DNA from: Acholeplasmataceae bacterium
Lineage (GTDB): Bacteria > Bacillota_I > Bacilli_A > ML615J-28 > CAG-698
Direction of reading: 5' to 3'
DNA length: 39,920 nucleotides
NCBI GenBank assembly: GCA_012841865.1
Contig: DUTX01000142.1
Location: forward strand, 1 to 39,920
How positions within the stretch are numbered: position 1 is the stretch's first letter; each line of letters starts with the position of its first letter. Positions 8,719 through 20,274 of the stretch are shown here, one piece after another. Both the position numbers and the translations under genes were made by a program. The notes beneath the pieces were generated by a model. The model did no database searches and was not told the DNA's origin. It was given only the letters and a program-made list of their open reading frames with translations.

Positions 8719-9372
8719 ATGATTTCCGAAAGAATAAAAACCTTGGCCGCACTTGTTCCCCCAGCAAAAAGTTTGGCGGATGTCGGCTGTGATCATGGAT
8801 ATTTATTAGTCGAAGCCTTTCAAAAATATGGTTTGGATTATGCCGTCGCCATCGACAACAAAGAACTCCCTTTAAAAAATGCTCGCGATAATTTAAAGCG
8901 CTACCCCTTTTTCTCACAAATCCGTTTCAGTCTTTCCGATGGACTCGAAGATTTAAAAGAAGAAGTGGAAGCAATCGTGATTGCCGGAATGGGAGGGATT
9001 TTAATAACTCAGATTTTAAAAGAAGGTTTAACTAAACACCGTGAAGCAAAATATATCTTCCAGGCTAACCGAAATCTCTACGAATTAAGAAGGTTTCTAT
9101 ATGAAGAAAAAATGGAGATCGCATCTGAGAAGATTATCTTTGAAGACGGACAGTACTATGAGATAATCGTTTCTAAGGCTGCGAAAAAGCCTCTAGTTTA
9201 TACGGAAGCGGACCTTATTTTCGGTCCAGTCTTAAGACGGACAAAACCGCCTTTGTTTTTGGAGAAATTAAAAGCAGAAATACTAAGGATTTCTGAAATT
9301 GATCATCCGGATATAAAAATGAAAATCAAAAGAATCGAGGAAGAGTTATATGAAAATAAGCACAATCACTGA
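8719..9372 (+). CDS. trmK: tRNA (adenine22-N1)-methyltransferase
   Basis: Methylates N1 of A22 in tRNA using S-adenosylmethionine (TrmK/YqfN family). The N-terminal Rossmann-type domain carries the SAM motif DVGCDHGYL (residues 21-29), followed by GMGGILI, which is characteristic of TrmK. The C-terminus (from about residue 150) is a charged coiled-coil-like helical domain. The ATG at 8719 is preferred over an upstream GTG at 8710 because ACAGG precedes it at 8 bases. Its end overlaps the Nif3-like gene by 23 bases, as in Bacillus yqfN-yqfO. The gene also contains an exact copy of the dif-directed repeat core (9127-9141). Confidence 0.93.
   Translation: MISERIKTLAALVPPAKSLADVGCDHGYLLVEAFQKYGLDYAVAIDNKELPLKNARDNLKRYPFFSQIRFSLSDGLEDLKEEVEAIVIAGMGGILITQILKEGLTKHREAKYIFQANRNLYELRRFLYEEKMEIASEKIIFEDGQYYEIIVSKAAKKPLVYTEADLIFGPVLRRTKPPLFLEKLKAEILRISEIDHPDIKMKIKRIEEELYENKHNH
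9127..9141 (+). repeat. dif-directed repeat core inside trmK
   Basis: GAGAAGATTATCTTT within coding sequence, matching the consensus of the intergenic family and pointing toward dif, about 12.7 kb away. Confidence 0.6.
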
Positions 9373-10132
9373 TTATTTAGAGCGGAGATTCCCTCAAGAC
9401 CTTGCCTCCGATATTGACTACGGTAAAGTCGGTTTTATAATTGGAAACGAAGACTTAGAATTAAAGAACATCCTGCTTGCTTTGGATTTAAATCTTGCTG
9501 TTATCCATGAGGCGATTGACCGGGATGCGAATTTAATCATCGTTCACCATCCCTTTATTTTTCATCCGCTTACAAAGATTCATTTTAATGATAAATATGG
9601 GAAAATCTTGCGGTTGATGTTTGAAAACCAGATATCGCTTTACGTAACCCATACGGCGCTTGATGTCGGTAAAGGTGGAGTTAATGATACGCTCGCAAGA
9701 CTTTTAGAAATTAAGGATTTAAATTATGAAATAGAAAAAGACCGCTTCCTCCGTTATGGGAAAATCGAAGCGATCTTCTTAAAAGACTTAGCTATCAAGG
9801 TTAAAGAAAAGTTTGCGCTCACGGGACTTAGATTGGCCGGAAACGGTGAACAAGTTATCCGCTATTTAGGAATTATCGGCGGGAGCGGAGGTCGCGAAAG
9901 CGATATTGATTTGGCTCTAACTTTAGGACTGGATTGTTATATTACTTCTGAAGTCAGTTTACATGCCGCTCAAAAGGCGGTTGAGAATAATCTTGCCATT
10001 ATTGAAGTTAATCATGGCATTGAAAAGTTTGTTTTTATTACCCTTGCGGAAGAATTAAAAGAAGAGTTTAGCTTAGAGGAACAAATCTTTATTTCCAAAA
10101 TTGAAACAGATCCTTTTATAACCATTAAATGA
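9350..10132 (+). CDS. Nif3-like dinuclear metal centre protein (YqfO family)
   Basis: Nif3/DUF34 family, annotated in some species as GTP cyclohydrolase I type 2; its cellular role is not settled. The protein has the metal-binding motif VHHPFIFHPL (H66, H67), THTALDVGKGGVND with a further metal-binding aspartate, and a C-terminal EVNHGIEKF segment supplying the last ligands. At 260 residues it is the short form, without the PII-like insertion found in Bacillus YqfO (about 370 residues). Translation is probably coupled to trmK, which it overlaps by 23 bases. It ends with TGA just before a hairpin. Confidence 0.88.
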   Translation: MKISTITDYLERRFPQDLASDIDYGKVGFIIGNEDLELKNILLALDLNLAVIHEAIDRDANLIIVHHPFIFHPLTKIHFNDKYGKILRLMFENQISLYVTHTALDVGKGGVNDTLARLLEIKDLNYEIEKDRFLRYGKIEAIFLKDLAIKVKEKFALTGLRLAGNGEQVIRYLGIIGGSGGRESDIDLALTLGLDCYITSEVSLHAAQKAVENNLAIIEVNHGIEKFVFITLAEELKEEFSLEEQIFISKIETDPFITIK

Positions 10133-10156
10133 AAAAGTCGGTAATTACTTACCGAC
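10132..10156 (-). terminator. Terminator for the ferredoxin gene
   Basis: Perfect stem GTCGGTAA (10137-10144) with TTACCGAC (10149-10156). On the minus strand it is followed by TTTTT, so it terminates the ferredoxin transcript; it may also slow read-through from the plus-strand gene. Confidence 0.8.
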
Positions 10157-10158
10157 AA

Positions 10159-10326
10159 TTATCTTTCAATAATAGCTTCTACAGGGCATACTTCCTGACA
10201 TGCGCCGCAATCGATGCAAGCTTCTTCATCAATAACATAAATATCGCCTTCACTGATGCAGTCGACGGGGCATTCTGCTTGGCAAGAACCACAAGCTATA
10301 CATGAATCTAAAATAAATCTTGGCAT
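10159..10326 (-). CDS. Small 2[4Fe-4S] ferredoxin
   Basis: A 55-residue soluble electron carrier. Two cluster motifs are complete: CIACGSCQAECP and CIDCGACQEVCP, the CxxCxxCxxxCP pattern of clostridial-type ferredoxins, separated by an acidic loop. The gene starts at ATG (10326) after the strong site CGAGGAGG and has its own promoter and terminator, so it is expressed alone. It is a plausible electron donor for the Rnf complex, whose RnfB lacks a ferredoxin domain, and for the flavodoxin-type proteins further along; that link is inference. Confidence 0.95.
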   Translation of the reverse strand: MPRFILDSCIACGSCQAECPVDCISEGDIYVIDEEACIDCGACQEVCPVEAIIER

Positions 10327-10352
10327 CTTAATCCTCCTCGTTAACTGTGTTA

Positions 10353-10381
10353 ATTATATCATTTATTTAAAAAAAGGTAAA
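10353..10381 (-). promoter_or_regulatory. Promoter for the ferredoxin gene
   Basis: On the minus strand: TTTACC (10381-10376), 17 bases, TATAAT (10358-10353). Confidence 0.8.
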
Positions 10382-10400
10382 CACTTTACAAACATTTTCA

Positions 10401-10429
10401 TTGTCTTTTTATATATTTTGTAGTAAAAT
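10401..10429 (+). promoter_or_regulatory. Promoter for the YneF-like gene
   Basis: TTGTCT (10401-10406), 17 bases, TAAAAT (10424-10429). It is divergent from the ferredoxin promoter. Confidence 0.7.
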
Positions 10430-10460
10430 AGATATAGTTTATAATAAAGGAGTGAACATA

Positions 10461-10691
10461 ATGGTAGAATTAGCTTGGTGGTGGTTTGTTCTCATACTCT
10501 TAGGTGTGCTGATTGTTGGAGCTGTCATTGGTTTCTTTGTTGCAAGAAAGGTTTTCTCTTCTTATTTAGAAAAAAACCCGCCTGTAACTGAAAAAATGAT
10601 CCGTGTGATGATGCAACAAATGGGCAGAACACCATCCGAAAAACAAGTCCGTCAAATCATGGCTTCTATGAATCAAGCTCGAAACAAGTAA
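10461..10691 (+). CDS. YneF-family (UPF0154) small membrane protein
   Basis: A 76-residue protein with one N-terminal membrane helix (about residues 4-27, rich in W, L, V, G) and a conserved basic/amphipathic tail: ARKVFSSYLEKNPPVTEKMI..MMQQMGRTPSEKQVRQIMASM. This is the signature of the UPF0154/YneF family of Bacilli and Mollicutes, whose function is unknown. The ATG at 10461 follows AAAGGAGTG at ideal spacing. An upstream in-frame extension would start inside the promoter and is rejected. It forms a single-gene unit with its own promoter and terminator. Confidence 0.92.
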   Translation: MVELAWWWFVLILLGVLIVGAVIGFFVARKVFSSYLEKNPPVTEKMIRVMMQQMGRTPSEKQVRQIMASMNQARNK

Positions 10692-10699
10692 TAAACTAG

Positions 10700-10722
10700 G
10701 CCGTATGCTACGGCTTTTTTTA
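10700..10722 (+). terminator. Terminator after the YneF-like gene
   Basis: Stem GCCGTA (10700-10705) with TACGGC (10709-10714), 3-base loop, seven or more Ts. Confidence 0.9.
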
Positions 10723-11373
10723 TTTATTCTTATGAAATAAAAAAGTAACTTTATTTTCCTTTTTATTTTTTAATCTGACAATATTTTCATAGTGGCGATA
10801 AAAGATGATTAGTACTATTAAAACGCAGAAAATCGGAAAATAATAATTTATTGGGTAACCAAAAACAGGATCATAACCGATAATATAAAGAATAAGGGCA
10901 GAAATTAAGGTGAAAATTGCACTCAAAAGCGAACCTAAGGAAACATAGCGAGTTAAGGCTACAATAATAAAGAAAAAGAGAATCAAAACCGGAAGTAGCC
11001 ATGGACAAAAGCCCAAGATAACACCGCTGCTGGTAGCAACCGCTTTTCCGCCTTTAAATTTTAGAAAGACCGAACATGTATGACCGATAACAGCAAGCAA
11101 ACCATAAAGAAGCGGAGAAATTACCATATAGGTAGCGGGGATGATTCCAAAACGGAAAAGAAAAACAAAGAGGCCACCCTTAGTTGCATCTAGTAAGTAA
11201 GCTAAAACAGCATATTTTTTACCAAGAACACGGCCGACATTTGTAGAACCGATATTTTTACTTCCATGGTCACGAATATCGACGCCTTTAACCTTCCCGA
11301 TAATAAATCCAAAAGGAATTGCGCCGAAAAAATATGCTAAAACAAGAATTATTATTTTAAGTGCTAGTACCAT
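10720..11373 (-). CDS. plsY: Acyl-phosphate:glycerol-3-phosphate acyltransferase
   Basis: PlsY transfers an acyl group from acyl phosphate to glycerol 3-phosphate, the first step of phospholipid synthesis, at the cytoplasmic membrane. The protein (217 residues from the ATG at 11373) has at least five hydrophobic segments and the PlsY motifs GAIPFGFIIGK, DIRDHGSKNIGSTNVGRVLG (glycerol-3-phosphate site) and GHTCSVFLKFKGGKAVATSSG. I chose ATG 11373 because AAGGTG precedes it; the in-frame GTG at 11382 overlaps that site. Divergent from parE, as in Bacillus subtilis (yneS/parE). Confidence 0.95.
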   Translation of the reverse strand: MVLALKIIILVLAYFFGAIPFGFIIGKVKGVDIRDHGSKNIGSTNVGRVLGKKYAVLAYLLDATKGGLFVFLFRFGIIPATYMVISPLLYGLLAVIGHTCSVFLKFKGGKAVATSSGVILGFCPWLLPVLILFFFIIVALTRYVSLGSLLSAIFTLISALILYIIGYDPVFGYPINYYFPIFCVLIVLIIFYRHYENIVRLKNKKENKVTFLFHKNK

Positions 11374-11390
11374 AAAAATCACCTTGTTCT

Positions 11391-11419
11391 ATTATATTAT
11401 ATCCTTTATTCAAATGCAA
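11391..11419 (-). promoter_or_regulatory. Promoter for plsY
   Basis: On the minus strand: TTGCAT (11419-11414), 17 bases, TATAAT (11396-11391). Confidence 0.8.
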
Positions 11420-11511
11420 GAAGAAAATATATTTCAATAAAATACATTTTTCTACAGGTTTAACATACGCATTAATATAAAATGAGTATATTTATTTAAT
11501 CGAAATAATGA

Positions 11512-11540
11512 TTTACATTTCCTTAAATATATGCTATAAT
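11512..11540 (+). promoter_or_regulatory. Promoter for parE-parC
   Basis: TTTACA (11512-11517), 17 bases, TATAAT (11535-11540) with extended -10 TGC. The leader is only about 20 bases. Confidence 0.85.
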
Positions 11541-11550
11541 ATAGTCATGA

Positions 11551-15961
<4,411 letters not shown>

Positions 15962-15981
15962 AATTCTATAAAATAGAGCTC

Positions 15982-16036
15982 TTCAGAGAAGATTATCTTA
16001 ATGATGGCGAATAGTTCATCATTAATCTTCTCTGAA
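15982..16036 (+). repeat. dif-directed repeat R1, extended inverted form
   Basis: Core AGAGAAGATTATCTT at 15985-15999, then 15 bases, then TTCATCATTAA (16015-16025). The two ends form an imperfect hairpin: 15982-16006 pairs with 16017-16036 apart from a 5-base TCTTA bulge. No T run follows, so it is not a standard terminator. It lies between parC and the Fic-like gene and points toward dif. Confidence 0.85.
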
Positions 16037-16055
16037 TCTGGCAAAGGAGTTCATT

Positions 16056-17099
16056 ATGAGCACAGTACTTAATATCAATCGTTTCATCATCCCTAACGAT
16101 GTTGTAGTTTCGCTTTCGACGGTTTACCGCTGGATCGGAAAAAATGGATTTTTTGAAGAAACGGTTAAAACTGATTTAAATAGGATTGTACAAGCAACAG
16201 TTGAAAGAGATGCTTATTTTCTTTTAAAAATCTTAGATTTAAATGTAACCGATTCAAGAGCTCGTTTGATTATTACCAAGAATTCTAATCCTCGTACCAA
16301 GGATGAAACTGCACTCTTTCGGCTCAAGGAATTGCTGTTACAAATTCAAGAAAATTATCGCGAAATCCGCCACCAAAGCAATGATTTATTAGACTTGGCT
16401 AATTTTCTTTTCTCACATTATCATGAGATAAAATTTACTTATGAAGAAACAGATAAGAAAACTGTTTTAAAAAGTCAAGCCAATCGCAGCAAACGCTTAA
16501 TTTTGGATAAAATCAATGAACAGGCTGATGAAATTAATGAAAAAAAGAGTTTTGAAAAACTCGTGCTTTACTTAAATCTTTTTATCGATTTTTATAATAT
16601 TGCTCCCTTTACGGAGAGGAATAAAGAAGTATCTTTAATCTTGTTATTGCTATTACTCTTAAAAGCGGATCTTGAAGCTTTTCGGTATGTCAGCTTTTTT
16701 GAACTCTTGAATAATAACTTATCTGAATTTAAAACTGAAGTCAAAAATGCCAGTTTTAACTGGAAAGAGGGTTTTGCTCAAACAATGGGCTTTATCCGTT
16801 TTATGTTGCGTTTAGTAATAAATGCTTATGAAAAAGCTTATGATATCATTAAAGATTATCAGTTTGATACTAATTTAAATAAGGGTTATAATATCAAAAA
16901 CACAATACTTAAACTGCCGCAAATCTTTACAAAAGATGAAATAAGAATCTTACATCCTTTTGTGAGTGATTCTACAATTAACCGGACCTTAATTAGAATG
17001 CGGGATGAGGGGTTGATTAAACCATTAGGAAAAGGAAGATCCGCAAAATGGATTCGGATCACTCAGGAAAAGGACTATGGCAAAAACCAACTATCATAA
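16056..17099 (+). CDS. Fic-like protein with lost catalytic motif and winged helix
   Basis: The 347-residue protein resembles Fic-domain proteins that carry a C-terminal winged helix-turn-helix. In active Fic enzymes the motif HPFx[DE]GNGR transfers AMP or related groups. Here the equivalent stretch (about residues 181-197) reads NIAPFTERNKEVSLILL: the catalytic His is A183, and the G, G and R positions are R188, K190 and E191, while P184, F185 and N189 remain. The C-terminus (SDSTINRTLIRMRDEGLIKPLGKG) is a wHTH. It is probably a non-catalytic relative acting as a binding or regulatory protein (inference). AAAGGAG precedes the ATG. It overlaps the PHP gene by 23 bases. The Fic assignment is by motif pattern only. 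Confidence 0.6.
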   Translation: MSTVLNINRFIIPNDVVVSLSTVYRWIGKNGFFEETVKTDLNRIVQATVERDAYFLLKILDLNVTDSRARLIITKNSNPRTKDETALFRLKELLLQIQENYREIRHQSNDLLDLANFLFSHYHEIKFTYEETDKKTVLKSQANRSKRLILDKINEQADEINEKKSFEKLVLYLNLFIDFYNIAPFTERNKEVSLILLLLLLLKADLEAFRYVSFFELLNNNLSEFKTEVKNASFNWKEGFAQTMGFIRFMLRLVINAYEKAYDIIKDYQFDTNLNKGYNIKNTILKLPQIFTKDEIRILHPFVSDSTINRTLIRMRDEGLIKPLGKGRSAKWIRITQEKDYGKNQLS

Positions 17100-17856
17100 C
17101 CATACCTATTTATGTCAACATGCCCAAGGCTTACCCTATGATTATATTAAGCGTGCTGTTGAACTTGACTACGATGAAATTGGAATGAGTGATCACGGAC
17201 CAATATTATATGATCTTTTTGCCCGAATGACGCTTTCTGAATTTTATGATATTTATTTACCTGATATCGAGAAAGCCAAACAAGAATTTTTTAAGCAGAT
17301 TAAAATCTACAAAGGACTCGAAATTGAATATTTCCAAAATCATCATCAACATTATGAAATGTTATTAAAAGACCTTGATTACTTAATTTTGGGTCAGCAT
17401 GTCCTTATTCATCAAAGCAAGTTCATTGATGTCTTTCGGGATATGAATGATGAATATTTGGAACTATATAAAGATACTGTAATTGAAGCATTAGAAACCA
17501 AGTATTTTCGGATTTTGGCTCACCCCGACATTTATCTTTTTGGCTACCAAACATGGAATGAAAAAACCGAAAAAGTCGCTAGAGCTATCATTGAAGCAGC
17601 AATCCGAACCGATACGCTTCTGGAAATTAATGCAAACGGCATCAGAAGAAGAAGGATTATCAATCAAGATGGAGAAGAGGTTTATCTTTATCCTCGGAAA
17701 GAATTCTGGACTCTTTTAAAAGCTTATCCGGAAGCACAAATCATAATTAATGAAGACAATCATGCTTTAAAACAAATAGGAGATAAAGCTGTCTTCCGGG
17801 CACATGAGTTTGCTCAGGAGTTAAATTTAACGATAAGGGATTTTCTTTATGATTAG
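17077..17856 (+). CDS. PHP-domain phosphatase (histidinol-phosphatase-like)
   Basis: PHP superfamily metal-dependent phosphoesterase, close in layout to HisK/HisJ histidinol phosphatases. Metal-binding motifs are visible in order: HNHTYLCQHA (H7, H9, H15), SDHGP (D39, H40), KGLEIEYF (a glutamate ligand), ILGQHVLIH, ILAHPDIYLF and NEDNHAL near the end. Length (259) is typical. No histidine biosynthesis genes are in the window, so the substrate is uncertain and a general phosphatase role is possible. It overlaps the Fic-like gene upstream by 23 bases and the next gene by 8, forming a three-gene unit. Confidence 0.85.
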   Translation: MAKTNYHNHTYLCQHAQGLPYDYIKRAVELDYDEIGMSDHGPILYDLFARMTLSEFYDIYLPDIEKAKQEFFKQIKIYKGLEIEYFQNHHQHYEMLLKDLDYLILGQHVLIHQSKFIDVFRDMNDEYLELYKDTVIEALETKYFRILAHPDIYLFGYQTWNEKTEKVARAIIEAAIRTDTLLEINANGIRRRRIINQDGEEVYLYPRKEFWTLLKAYPEAQIIINEDNHALKQIGDKAVFRAHEFAQELNLTIRDFLYD

Positions 17857-18649
17857 CATCTACAAATGGCGTTTATTCTATTTAATACTTTCATCAATTT
17901 TACTGCTTACACTTGCATATTTTGTCATCAAAGAACGTTTTTCTTATGATATTTTTTTTCTGTTAACTGTTTTTTTCCTCTTTTTACATTTCTTTTTCCA
18001 AAGATTTGAAAAGAAGAAAACATTAAAAATCCATATGATTTACCTGCAGGATTTAAATCCTTTAGCTTATCTGGAAGAATATCAGAAATTTAATAAAAAA
18101 CGTTTCTTATCAAAAGCAGCAAAATCAATAAATAAAATTAATAGTGCCCTTGTTTTGCTTACCGCAGATAAGATTGAAAAAGCTCATCAAATTCTAATTG
18201 GTCTTGTGGATCAAGAACCGAAATTTGGGCCTTATCTTCGTTTCTGGTATTATACAGCCTGGATTAATTACTATGACGAAGTTGATGATCTAACTAGGAT
18301 GAAATTTCTGCTGGAGCAGAATAAAGCAATCTTAAAAGAAATACCTCCTAAATATCGCCAAAAATTAGTTGAAAATTTTGAGTTTTTTAAAGCAAAATGT
18401 TTTGTAAAGGAAGGCATTTTTCTCGACACTGCAGAAAACTACTTCTATGACATCCTCCGCACTAACCTGCCTAAACTAACCATCTTAAATTGCGTTTACC
18501 AACTTGGAGTTATTGCTTATAAGAACGGAAAATATGAACTTTCTAAAAGAAGGTTTCAGTCGGTAGTGATGAACGGAAAAGACTTAAACGAAGCCAAGAA
18601 AGCAAAAACATTCCTTGAGAAAATAGATGAACTTAACCTAAATGCATAG
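17849..18649 (+). CDS. Hypothetical membrane protein with TPR-like helical domain
   Basis: Not recognised as a named family. The 266-residue product has two adjacent N-terminal membrane helices (about residues 8-27 and 33-50), a basic stretch RFEKKKTLK, then a soluble helical region. Segments such as KIEKAHQILIGLVDQEP and LGVIAYKNGKYELSKRRFQSVV have the spacing of tetratricopeptide-like repeats, which often mediate protein contacts. The start overlaps the PHP gene by 8 bases, so it is the last gene of the Fic-like/PHP unit, and a terminator follows. Function unknown. Confidence 0.65.
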   Translation: MISIYKWRLFYLILSSILLLTLAYFVIKERFSYDIFFLLTVFFLFLHFFFQRFEKKKTLKIHMIYLQDLNPLAYLEEYQKFNKKRFLSKAAKSINKINSALVLLTADKIEKAHQILIGLVDQEPKFGPYLRFWYYTAWINYYDEVDDLTRMKFLLEQNKAILKEIPPKYRQKLVENFEFFKAKCFVKEGIFLDTAENYFYDILRTNLPKLTILNCVYQLGVIAYKNGKYELSKRRFQSVVMNGKDLNEAKKAKTFLEKIDELNLNA

Positions 18650-18657
18650 ATTAAACC

Positions 18658-18687
18658 AACTCTCAATTTTGAGAGTTTTATTTTTTT
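18658..18687 (+). terminator. Terminator after the TPR-like gene
   Basis: Stem AACTCTCA (18658-18665) with TGAGAGTT (18670-18677), followed by a T-rich run. Confidence 0.85.
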
Positions 18688-18697
18688 AAACTTATTC

Positions 18698-18740
18698 TAA
18701 GAAGATTATCTTTAATATTGTTTAGAGTTCATCATTAAAC
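18698..18740 (+). repeat. dif-directed repeat R2
   Basis: Core AGAAGATTATCTT (18700-18712), exactly 15 bases, then TTCATCATTAA (18728-18738), the same bipartite layout as R1. Points toward dif. Confidence 0.85.
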
Positions 18741-18778
18741 CTATTAAATAGCGCATATACTCTTATAAGCATGCTATA

Positions 18779-18793
18779 AGAAGATTATCTTTT
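18779..18793 (+). repeat. dif-directed repeat R3
   Basis: AGAAGATTATCTTTT with no TTCATCATTAA partner. It directly follows a near-palindrome (18762-18780) centred on AGCATGCT and overlaps the probable -35 region of the next gene. Confidence 0.8.
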
Positions 18794-18818
18794 CTTTGTT
18801 TAACAATTATAGTATAAT
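18791..18818 (+). promoter_or_regulatory. Weak promoter for the PP-loop/EFR1 operon
   Basis: TTTCTT (18791-18796), 16 bases, TATAAT (18813-18818). The -10 is perfect, while the -35 is poor and touches repeat R3, so occupancy of R3 could affect expression (inference). Confidence 0.5.
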
Positions 18819-18878
18819 TTTATTACATGTCGATTCTTAGCAGCTTTGTGCTATTATTGAAGAAGAAAGGAAATTGGT

Positions 18879-20273
18879 ATGGAATATTATCTACAAAAAC
18901 GCTGGAAATTAGAAGAGCGAAGTTTAGTTTATTATGGCCTTCGAAACAAAGAAAATTTATTTAAGAACACTATAAAACTCTCTAAGAAACAAAGTAGGAT
19001 TATAGGTAGTTTACCGAAGACGCTGGATGAAAAGGAATGTGTAATCTTAAAGAAATTTATCGGTAAACAGGTTGTTTTGAAAAAAGATCTTAAAAAAATT
19101 CCTAAATCTTTAAAAGAAGCAAAATTTTGCAAGGAATGCGTTGCAAATGATTATATGATACCTGGCTTAGAATTAAACGATTTCGGATTATGTCCCTTAT
19201 GTCAAACCAAGGAACTTGCGGAAACTTTAAAAAGCGTCGTTCCGATTCTAAACGAGATTCCAAAATCAAAAAAATCCAGATTTGATGTCGGTCTTTTTTA
19301 CACCGGTGGTAAAGATTCTACATATCTTTTGTATTATTTATCAGAGGTCTTACAATTACGGGTACTCGCTATGACATGGGAAATCCCTTTTATCTCCTCT
19401 TCCGCAAAAGCCAGCATTGAGAATGCGAAAAGGAAACTCGCAAATGTAGAATTTATTACTAAAAAGATAAACGATAATGATTTACGTAAAATCTATAATA
19501 AACTCTATTCTTTAAATGAAAACACCTGTGCCTGTCCTTCGCTAGCTTATATTCTTTTTTATCCTGATTTGGTAGAAAACAAAGTTCCATATTTTGTTGT
19601 TGGTAATGAACCCGTGCAAATGCTTGGCCTTTATTATAATCAGATGGCACCAAAAATTGCTTACAGATTCTCCAATTATTTTCTTTTAAATCTTTTAATA
19701 AATATTTTTCGAATGCTTACCTTAAGACCACCTTTTAAAAAAGGTCAACTCCATACACTCATGACAATGAAGCAACTTGCTTATGGTGACAGTTTCGTAA
19801 AGAAAATTTCAAAATATAAAAATGAATTGGTTTCAAATGTAGTAGCTTCCATCCATGAAGTCAAGTCAATCCTAATTCCCTTAAAAAGAAGTATCAGAAG
19901 ATCAACATGGACCGGAAGCATTCCCCGTTTTGTCCATATTGATTTAAATGACATCTCCGGCGGAATCTATGATTGGCAGAATGTAAAAGAAATTATAATT
20001 GATAAATGTGGTTGGGTGGCTCCGGAAGAGAAAGGAAAAGGACTTCATACCAGTTGCTCAATCGAAAAATGCAAAGAATATTCTCAATTCCAAAGATTCT
20101 ATCATATGAGAAGCAAAATGATACCTTTCAGCGCCTTAGAAATAGCTCTTGCGAGTAGAAACAAAAACATTACGAGAGAAGAAGCAGTTTATGAATTAGA
20201 AAGAGTACTTGGCTTTTCTTTAACTGAAATTCCTGAATGCAAGATTATGAAAGATTATTTAGGAGCAAAATAA
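18879..20273 (+). CDS. PP-loop ATP pyrophosphatase with zinc ribbon
   Basis: An adenine-nucleotide alpha-hydrolase-like enzyme that would activate a substrate by adenylation. The PP-loop YTGGKDS lies at residues 141-147. Before it is a zinc-ribbon-like pair, FCKEC (C84, C87) and LCPLC (C105, C108), laid out as in the WbpG/PseA N-acetyl sugar amidotransferase group. Extra cysteines C217 and C219 (TCACP), C377, C393 and C398 could hold an Fe-S cluster, as in Fe-S-dependent tRNA thiolases. The gene is followed after a single base by a flavodoxin-ferredoxin gene. AAAGGAAA precedes the ATG. Substrate unknown; sugar amidation or sulfur transfer are the main possibilities. Confidence 0.75.
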   Translation: MEYYLQKRWKLEERSLVYYGLRNKENLFKNTIKLSKKQSRIIGSLPKTLDEKECVILKKFIGKQVVLKKDLKKIPKSLKEAKFCKECVANDYMIPGLELNDFGLCPLCQTKELAETLKSVVPILNEIPKSKKSRFDVGLFYTGGKDSTYLLYYLSEVLQLRVLAMTWEIPFISSSAKASIENAKRKLANVEFITKKINDNDLRKIYNKLYSLNENTCACPSLAYILFYPDLVENKVPYFVVGNEPVQMLGLYYNQMAPKIAYRFSNYFLLNLLINIFRMLTLRPPFKKGQLHTLMTMKQLAYGDSFVKKISKYKNELVSNVVASIHEVKSILIPLKRSIRRSTWTGSIPRFVHIDLNDISGGIYDWQNVKEIIIDKCGWVAPEEKGKGLHTSCSIEKCKEYSQFQRFYHMRSKMIPFSALEIALASRNKNITREEAVYELERVLGFSLTEIPECKIMKDYLGAK

Positions 20274-20274
20274 A

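Noticed and set aside
15982-16036. R1 hairpin as the terminator of parC
   Set aside because: The stem is good but it is followed by TCTGGC, not a T run, and its core belongs to the repeat family.
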